In this document: positions 48,125 to 54,448 of the stretch, one piece after another | Numbering within the stretch: the first letter of the stretch is position 1 | How the letters are laid out: every line of letters starts with the position of its first letter | Source: Paenibacillus sp. JCM 18996 | GTDB taxonomy: Bacteria > Bacillota > Bacilli > Paenibacillales > NBRC-103111 | DNA length: 54,448 nt | Assembly: GCA_001313085.1 (NCBI GenBank) | Contig: BBFE01000025.1 | Span: 1-54,448, forward strand | Direction: 5' to 3' | Translations under genes and position numbers: made by a program | Notes under the pieces: generated by a model | The model's input: only the letters and a program-made list of their open reading frames with translations | Databases searched by the model: none | Told to the model about the DNA's origin: nothing

Positions 48125-50191
48125 ATGAGCAACAAATTGGTTTCGTATGTAGTATGGGGAGCGGTTGCCGTGCTTGGGGCACTTGGTTTTGCCATGCTTT
48201 CTCTGGCGAACGGAGAAAAAAAATTTCGGCAGCGTGGTTAATTGTAGCCGCAATTTGTACGTATGCGTTTTGCTACCGTTTCTACTGCCGGTTTATTGCA
48301 ACCAGAATTTACGAATTAAACGACAAACGGGCGACCCCGGCGCAGGTACATAACGATTCAAAGGATTATGTGCCTACGAACAAATTTGTTCTCTTCGGCC
48401 ACCATTTTGCCGCCATTGCCGGGGCAGCCGTTGGTAGGCCCGATTCTGGCCGCGCAGATGGGATATTTGCCAAGTATTCTGTGGATCATCATTGGGGCCG
48501 TTCTTGCGGGGTGCGTGCAGGATTTTATTACTCTTGTCGGTTCGATGCGCCGGGACGGGAAGTCTTTGGGCCAGATGGCAAAAGAAGAGGTGGGACGGTT
48601 CGGCGGGACTTTGGCTTCGATTGCCACGCTTGCGATCCTGATTATTATTGTCGCCGTTCTCGGCTGGTCGTTGTGAAAGCGCTGGCAGAGTCCCCATGGG
48701 GCATGTTCGCGATTGCCATGACGATGCCGATCGCCGTTTTCATGGGCTTCTACATGCGCTTCATACGGCCGGGTAAAGTCATCGAGGGCTCGATTATCGG
48801 GTTCGTCCTGCTGATGATCACGCTGTGGGCGGGGCAGTTCGTAGCGGAAAATCCCGCGCTGTCCAAAATGTTCACCTTTACCGCTCCCCAGATTGCGCTG
48901 CTCATGATCGTGTACGGCTTGATCGCTTCGATTTTGCCGGTTTGGGTGCTGCTGGCGCCCCGCGATTACTTGAGCTCCTTCCTGAAAATCGGGGTCATTA
49001 TTTTACTGGCCGGCGGCATTATGGTGGTTTTGCCCAATTTGCGGATGCCGGGGGTGACCAGGTTTATTGACGGCACTGGACCTGTGTTCTCCGGTAATTT
49101 GTTCCCGTTCCTGTTTATAACCATCGCCTGCGGCGCCGTTTCAGGGTTCCATTCGCTAATTTCTTCCGGTACGACGCCGAAAATGATCGAAAGAGAAAGC
49201 CATGCCCCGTTCATCGGATATGCCGGCATGGCGGCGGAATCGTTCGTCGCGGTAATGGCGCTGATCGCAGCGTGTTCCATGGAACCGGGCATTTATTTCG
49301 CCATGAACTCTTCCCCGGCTATCATTGGGGCGGATGCGGCGGCGGCAGCTCCAAAATTTCATCCTGGGGCTTCACTTTGACGGCGGATCAAATTACGGGC
49401 ACGGCGAAAGAAATCGGGGAGAAGACGATCCTTTCCCGGACCGGCGGCGCGCCGACTCTCGCGGTTGGGATGGCCGAAATTTTCACGTCGTTTCTGGCCG
49501 GAGCCAAGGCGTTCTGGTACCATTTCGCGATTTTGTTCGAGGCCGTTTTTTATCCTTACGGCTGTGGATGCAGGTACCCGGGTAGGCCGGTTTATGCTGC
49601 AGGATCTGGTCGGCAACTTTTACAAGCCGTTCGCCCAAACTGGCAGGTTCAGATATAATTTTATCGCGTCGGTCATCGTCTGCGCCGCTTGGGGATATTT
49701 CCTTTATCAAGGGGCAATCGATCCTTTCGGCGGCATCAATTCCTTATGGTCTTTGTTCGGAATCGCCAACCAGATGCTGGCTGCCATCGCCCTCGCCGTT
49801 GGAGCCACGATTATGATAAAAAAAATGGGCAAGGCCCGATATTCCTGGGTAGGCATCATCCCGTTCGCGTTCCTTTCGGTCACGACGTTGACAGCCGGGT
49901 ACCAGAAAGCGTTCTCCGACCAGGCGAGCATAGGTTTTCTGGCTGCAGCCAAGAAATATCAGGCGGGAATCGAAAGCGGGAAGGTCCTAGCCCCGGCGAA
50001 AAAAAATATGGATGTCATGCATCAAATTGTGACGAACAACTATATCGATGCTGTCCTGACCATCTTTTTTCGGTATCGTCGTCATTCTGATGATCTTCGA
50101 GTCTTTGCGGGTATGGTACAGCATTATCATCCGGAAGCGGCGTCTTGAGCTCAAGGAAGCGCCGTTCACCCAATCCACATTTGGAGCCTGA
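48125..50191 (+). CDS. cstA: CstA family carbon starvation / peptide (pyruvate) transporter
   Basis: About 690 residues with 14-16 membrane helices. Seen: YVPTNKFVLFGHHFAAIAGA (20), GPILAAQMGYLPSILWIIIG (20), GCVQDFITLVGSMRRDGKSL (20), GAVSGFHSLISSGTTPKM, GYAGMAAESFVAVMALIAAC (20) and SLFGIANQMLAAIAL. Known: CstA and BtsT import pyruvate or peptides when carbon is short. The C-terminal part (NMDVMHQIVTNNYIDAVLTI) is typical of the long form. Breaks include A8 near 48218, GP/AV near 48420, GG near 48663, near 49350, T7 near 49550, A7 near 49820, A7 near 50001 and T7 near 50066. The small downstream gene ybdD follows by 5 bases. Confidence 0.9.
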
Positions 50192-50196
50192 TACCG

Positions 50197-50394
50197 ATGA
50201 AAACTATAGCGGGTTTCGCAAGCAGGACAAAGGCGGTAATCAAAAGCATTTTCAGCATACCGGACTATGAGAAATATTTGAAACACCAGCGGGACCGCCA
50301 TCCCGGCCAAACACCTCTGACGGAAAAAAAAGAGTTCTATATGCTGTCCTTAAAGGAGCGGTATGAAAGCGGCAAAATCAACCGCTGCTGTTGA
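50197..50394 (+). CDS. ybdD: YbdD/YjiX family small protein (CstA partner)
   Basis: 65 residues, uninterrupted. Seen: IFSIPDYEKYLKHQRDRHPG (20), TPLTEK, FYMLSLKERYESGKINRCC. The ending RCC is the family signature. Known: these proteins are encoded directly after cstA and are needed for its transport activity in E. coli relatives. The A7 run in the middle probably adds one Lys. Confidence 0.85.
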   Translation: MKTIAGFASRTKAVIKSIFSIPDYEKYLKHQRDRHPGQTPLTEKKEFYMLSLKERYESGKINRCC

Positions 50395-50454
50395 CAGAGA
50401 GAAAATAAGAAAACCTCTATAGACGCTATTCAAGAATGAGTGAAATTTAACGTT

Positions 50455-50515
50455 AAAAAAAGACGGGGTTGTCTCAACCGGCGCATGATAGCTGGAAGAC
50501 AACCCGTCTTTTTTT
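50455..50515 (+). terminator. Rho-independent terminator after cstA-ybdD
   Basis: AAAAAAAGACGGGTTGTC-like arm pairs with GACAACCCGTCTTTTTTT; loop about 25 bases. Confidence 0.85.
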
Positions 50516-50599
50516 ACATAAAAGGAAGTGTGAATTTGGGGTGCTTAAACATGCTCCCTGGAAAATTGTCGGATTTTACCGCTCCATCCCATTCAAATT

Positions 50600-51076
50600 T
50601 CATCCGCTTCCATTTTTTTCGTTAAGCCGCTTGGATATCTTGCCCATTAAAGTAAACAGCTGCTCGCGTTCGTCATCCGTGAGAGTCTCGAGCATATCGG
50701 CCTGGAATTGGTTTCTGGTTTCGATAATCTGCTGGATTAATATCCGGCCTTTGCCGGAGAGGGTGATCCATACGATGCGGCGGTCTTCTTCGCTTCGCAC
50801 CCGCACGATTAATTGCTCCTCTTCCAGCTGGTTCAAAGCGATCGTGGTCGCCCCGGAGGACATTCGCAGCTTGCGCGCGATATCTACGACCATACAGCAT
50901 TGTTTCATGAAAATCAACCGTAGGATGAGATATTTGGTGTTGGTCATCTTAAATTGGCGTTCTTGATATTTTTTTTCTCGATAAGCTTGTTTTTTTGTAC
51001 ATGGCAAAAGATTCCGTCAATATATCCAATTTTTTTCCAGCTGACGGGCCAGATCATCGTTCTTTTCCTCGGCCAT
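50600..51076 (-). CDS. MarR family transcriptional regulator
   Basis: ATG at 51076 with AGGAGG 8 bases upstream. Restored length about 158 residues. Seen: an N-terminal helix (NDDLARQLEKLDILTESFAM), MTNTKYLILRLI, the winged helix (VVDIARKLRMSSGATTIALN, 20; QLEEEQLIVRVRSEEDRRIV, 20), and a C-terminal dimer helix. Two A runs (near 51032 A6, near 50993 A7) break the N-terminal 35 residues. Known: MarR proteins next to EmrAB exporters repress them. It is divergent from the emrA-like gene. Confidence 0.85.
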
Positions 51077-51194
51077 GGCAGCATCCTCCTGTTATTTTTT
51101 TAAGTGGACTAGTTGGTTTATACTGTAGCATATTTCGCAATCTGTTGCTTTCAAAAAATGTTTTGTGTTAAATTCACTATATGCCAAAATTACT

Positions 51195-51208
51195 TTGCTG
51201 TAAAGCAA
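51195..51208. promoter_or_regulatory. Candidate MarR operator
   Basis: Inverted repeat TTGCT-GTAA-AGCAA in the marR/emrA-like intergenic region, 39 bases before the emrA start. A similar TTGCT word occurs at about 51145. This is a guess from position and symmetry. Confidence 0.3.
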
Positions 51209-51246
51209 TTGTAAAAAAACTAATACATTTTCGAGAGGGGATTTAT

Positions 51247-51882
51247 ATGAAAGGCGTTTAATTTTAGCCAATTTTATCGGTATAGTCGTCATTCTGGCGT
51301 TGGTTTTGGGTGGTTTTTTTATTACTATGACCAAAATTCGAAATTTATCAAAACGGACGATGCCAAAGTAGCAGGGGACATGATGACCGTATCTGCGCCT
51401 GCCGCAGGGACTTTGACCACATGGGCCGGTAAAGAGGGAACTGCTATTTCCAAAAGCAACGCGGTAGGCCAAATTTCCGACGGAACCAAGTCCGTTAACG
51501 TAGCCACTCCGCTGGACGGAACAATTATCAAGAACCAGGCCAAACCCGGACAGATGGTTCAGCCCGGCCAAACGTTGGCACAGGTGGTGGATATGAAGAA
51601 CCTGTACGTCACAGCGAACATCAATGAAACTGACGTTAAAGACCTGCAGGTCGGTGCCAGCGTGGATGTTACTGTGGACGGAGATACCAGCACTCTTCTG
51701 AAAGGAAAAATCGACGATATCGCCATGCCACAAATTCGGTGTTTTCCCTGCTGCCTTCGAACAATACCAGCGGAAACTACACTAAAGTTACACAAAAGGT
51801 GCCTGTAAAAATAGTCATCGCCAACTACCCTGAAAGTGTGCTTCCAGGGATGAACGCAGCAGTGAAAATCACGAAGAAATAA
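51247..51882 (+). CDS. EmrA/HlyD-like membrane fusion protein
   Basis: About 212 residues. Seen: one N-terminal membrane helix (ILANFIGIVVILALVLGGFF, 20), DDAKVAGDMMTVSAPAAGTL (20), the barrel-sandwich half motif ATPLDGTIIKNQAKPGQMVQ (20) and LYVTANINETDVKDLQVGAS (20), and VLPGMNAAVKI. Known: this short Gram-positive type couples to a DHA2 exporter. Breaks: a lost A in the start codon region (51250), T7 near 51314-51320, a lost G near 51721. Upstream of the emrB-like gene by 26 bases. Confidence 0.8.
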
Positions 51883-51908
51883 TTTAGTATATAGAAAGGA
51901 GCTGCGTC

Positions 51909-53495
51909 ATGACTTCTCAAACCATACCGGAAACCCGCAGCGGTAGCGGCATCTCTCAGCATCTTCCTCTAATGGTCGTGTTAATGCTGGGGTTATTCCT
52001 GGCGATCTTGAACCAGACGCTGCTCAATGTCGCCCTTCCCCACCTGATTAACGAGTTCGGGGTAGCCACCACTACGGGCCAATGGCTGCTGACCGGTTAT
52101 ATGCTGGTGAACGGTGTGCTGATTCCACTGTCCGCTTTCTTGATCGAGCGGTTTGGAGTGCGCCGGCTGTTTCTGATCGCCATGGTCTGTTTCACCGTCG
52201 GGGCGCTGATCTGCAGCATAGCTCCCAACTTTTCCGTTATGCTGACGGGGCGGCTGATCCAGGCCATCGGCGGAGGTGTGCTTCAACCTCTTGTGATGAG
52301 CGTGATCATGTTTATTTTTTTCCGCCGGAAATGCGCGGGAGAGGGATGGGCATTTTTTTGGCTTGGCGATGATGTTCGGGCCGGCGATCGGACCTACCTT
52401 ATCCGGTTGGGTCGTCCAGAACTACGACTGGCATCTGCTCTTCTGGGGCATGGTGCCGCTCGGCCTTATCGTTGTGGTCATCGCTTTCTTCAAGCTGCAA
52501 AATATAGAAGAGCCGAGGAATATCAAGCTGGATTATTTCGGTACTTTTACTTCTCTGGCAGGGGTCGGTCTGCTGCTCTACGGCTTATCCGAGGCTGGCT
52601 CCAAGGGCTGGAAAGACGCGGCTGTGCTGTCCTATATGGTAATCGGTCTGGTATTAATGGTCGTGTTTGTCGTTCAGCAGTCGAAATCGGACCGCCCGAT
52701 GCTGGATATGCGCGTGTTCAAATACGACGTTTTTTTCGTTATCCACTATCATCAACCTGGTCGTTACGGCCAGCATGTTCGGGGGAATGATCCTGCTTCC
52801 CGTGTACCTGCAGAACCTGAGGGGCTTTTCACCCCTTGACTCCGGGCTTCTTATGCTGCCGGGAGCGATCGTCATGATGATCATGTCGCCGATTTCCGGG
52901 ATTCTGTTCGATAAAGTGGGACCCAGACCGCTGGCCGTGATCGGATTGATCATTACGACGGTGACCACCTATGAGTTTGCCGTGCTGACAATGGAAACAT
53001 CGTTTTCTTACATTATGATTCTGTATATGGTACGATTTGGAGGAATGGCCCTCCTCATGATGCCGATTATGACAGCGGGAATTAACCAGCTCCCCAGAGA
53101 GCTGGCCAAGCACGGAACCGCGATGTCCAATACACTGCGGCAGATCGCCGGTTCGATCGGTACCAGCCTGATCGTAACTATTTTTTACCAGCCGAAGCAA
53201 TTTCCATTATGAGAATTACGCTCAGCAGATGGATACCACCAACCCGGGCTTCATGGCGTCTTTTAATGAATTGGTGAACAACATCGCCGCGGCCGGAAAC
53301 CTTCCTGCAGCCCAAGCGAAGACGCAAGCCGTTGCCGCTTTGGCGGGGCAGGCCAAGCTTCATGCCGCCGTGGCGGGGATTGATGACGCATTCTACATTA
53401 CAACGGTTATTACTATAGCAGGCGTGATTTTGAGCTTCTTCCTTCGTGATGTGAGAAAAGATAAAGCGGTCAAAGCGGAAAAAAGCGCCGGTTGA
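51909..53495 (+). CDS. DHA2 family multidrug exporter (EmrB/LmrB-like, 14 TM)
   Basis: ATG with AAAGGAG 8-9 bases upstream. About 520 residues. Seen: motif D1/C region LNQTLLNVALPHLINEFG, QWLLTGYMLVNGVLIPLSAF (20), the loop 2-3 motif ERFGVRRLF, GRLIQAIGGGVLQPLVMSVI (20), GPAIGPTLSGWVVQNYDWHL (20) and C-terminal half TSMRQ-type TLRQIAGSIGTSL. Known: drug/proton antiport. Breaks: T7 near 52315, T7 near 52354, T6 near 52730, T6 near 53182 and a nearby indel. Operon with the emrA-like gene and under MarR control by inference. Confidence 0.88.
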
Positions 53496-53591
53496 GGTCA
53501 TTATGCTTCCGCCGGCGGGCCGCACGCAGGCAGTGCAGCAGCCGGAGCTTAAGCTTTAATTAAAGCAGGAGCGACTAAAGGAGGAGCGACG

Positions 53592-54118
53592 TTGAAAATC
53601 TACATTGTATATGACAGCGAAGGCGGGCATACAGAGGCGCTTGCGCAGTCTATCGCAGAAGGCGCAGGCTCGGTAGATGGGGCGGAGGTTTATATCCATC
53701 CTGTCGCAGAGGCAAATGTCCATGATCTTGTCGATATGGACGCGATCATCTGGGGATGCCCGGGCCATTTCGGAACGATCAGCGCGGGCCTTAAGATCTG
53801 GATCGACAAGCTGGGATACCTGTGGGCCCAAGGCAAGCTGGTAGACAAGATAGGCGCGGTGTTCTGCACAACGGCAACCGAGCACGGCGGGCTCGAGGCA
53901 ACGCTGCTCAATCTGATCACTCCCATGCTGCACCAGGCATGATCATTGCCGGGCTGCCGGGCAACATATCGCAGAATGCGATGTACGGATCTTACTACGG
54001 TGTCGGGGTGACCTGCCCTGTGGACAGCACCGAAATTCTGAGCGAGAACGGCAGACAGCTGGGCATCGGGCTTGGAGAGCGCGTGGCCGAGGTTACCGGC
54101 AAGTTTACAAGAGCTTGA
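53592..54118 (+). CDS. WrbA-like flavodoxin-family NAD(P)H:quinone oxidoreductase
   Basis: ATG 53592 with GGAGG about 9 bases upstream. About 175 residues. Seen: FMN loop [20 protein letters not shown] (20), [20 protein letters not shown] (20), [18 protein letters not shown] and [10 protein letters not shown]. Known: WrbA binds FMN and reduces quinones by two electrons. One break near 53939: CAGGCATG should read CAGGGCATG. The position after the exporter suggests a shared response to quinone-like toxins. Confidence 0.85.
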
Positions 54119-54155
54119 CCCAAGCAAAAAAGGATACGCGGCAGGAGGGGAATAG

Positions 54156-54448
54156 ATGCTTATAGGGATCTTGTGTATAGTAATCGCTGTTATCCTCGTG
54201 GTGGTTCTCATTGTTGTGAACGCCCGCACGCTTTCGTCTTCCGAGAGGAATAACGGGAAGTCTCAGCCCCTGGGTCAGGAGTGGGCTTCGAGCGCTAATT
54301 CTACGGAGGCTTCCGGGATCCGCAAGGAGCAAGAGGAGCGGCAGAGCTTGGCGGAACGGGAGCTTCAGCAGCCGGGAACAGCGGAGGCTTCCGCCGCCGG
54401 TGAACGCGGGTTGACGGAGCCGGGCGAGCACGCTGCACAGGCTGCGCT
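54156..54448 (+). CDS. Small membrane protein, N-terminal part (runs off the window)
   Basis: ATG with AGGAGGGG 5 bases upstream. One N-terminal membrane helix (ILCIVIAVILVVVLIVV), then a polar, Glu/Gln-rich tail. The end lies beyond the window. Family not recognised. Confidence 0.5.
   Translation, partial: MLIGILCIVIAVILVVVLIVVNARTLSSSERNNGKSQPLGQEWASSANSTEASGIRKEQEERQSLAERELQQPGTAEASAAGERGLTEPGEHAAQAA

Noticed and set aside
50197..50394. Selenoprotein (YbdD family has such annotations)
   Set aside because: The gene ends in two Cys codons before TGA with a terminator behind; no SECIS-like structure was seen and the length is already normal.

Overview
The window looks like chromosomal DNA of a spore-forming, moderately high-GC Firmicute, most likely Paenibacillus or a close relative. 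The evidence is strong AGGAGG-type ribosome binding sites, the sporulation genes prkA, yhbH and spoVR, a complete sigma-B locus with sigma-B promoters, Zur boxes, and families common in Paenibacillus (DUF2161, DUF559 plus winged-helix proteins, DUF2334, LtaS-like sulfatases). No rRNA, tRNA, CRISPR array, intact phage or intact insertion sequence was seen.

Layout. 0-3 kb: a YhgE/Pip export protein with its TetR regulator, a DUF2161 nuclease-like protein and a maltose O-acetyltransferase. 3.3-5.2 kb: the sporulation kinase prkA. 5.2-8.9 kb: poorly conserved material with perfect DnaA boxes, orphan hypotheticals, a HIBADH-type oxidoreductase, an FGHG/YPYY repeat protein and a gene ghost. 8.9-12.1 kb: a VanY-type lipoprotein and a DUF2334 protein with an FG-GAP tail. 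12.2-27.8 kb: a general stress island. It holds an RsbY-like REC-PP2C phosphatase, an RsbK-like hybrid kinase, an RsbM-like CheR methyltransferase and an extra REC-histidine kinase. These are followed by glgB, glgC, general stress proteins, dps, a DUF948 protein and rsbV-rsbW-sigB. Five promoters of the form GTTTCA-N14-GGGTAA or close to it, plus one weaker one, tie these genes together. 28-36 kb: rluF, hypotheticals, degenerate repeats, a DUF559 endonuclease-like gene, a CorA-like transporter and an LtaS-like sulfatase. 36-39.4 kb: L-lactate and leucine dehydrogenases. 39.4-42.1 kb: yhbH-spoVR, separated from prkA by 34 kb. 42.3-43.3 kb: a junction of hsdS and retropepsin gene fragments. 43.3-46.5 kb: a zinc (Zur) module with a metallo-hydrolase, a methyltransferase and a yciC/zagA zinc chaperone. 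46.6-54.4 kb: a soluble chemoreceptor, cstA-ybdD, marR with an emrAB-type exporter, a flavodoxin-like protein and a partial membrane protein.

How the parts work together. The central stress island reads as a self-reinforcing sigma-B circuit: kinase (RsbK) to phosphatase (RsbY) to RsbV, which displaces RsbW and frees SigB. SigB promoters sit in front of the signalling genes themselves and of dps and other protective genes.

Major caveat. Most genes of any length are broken in the sequence as given. Nearly all breaks lie in runs of A or T that are 1-3 bases longer than the protein family requires (6-8 where 5-7 is expected). A smaller set lies at short doublets that have lost a base. The protein sequence on both sides of each break is well conserved, so I treat these as sequence errors unless shown otherwise and give gene limits for the reconstructed reading frame. 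The same effect makes rsbW and sigB look like one fused gene.
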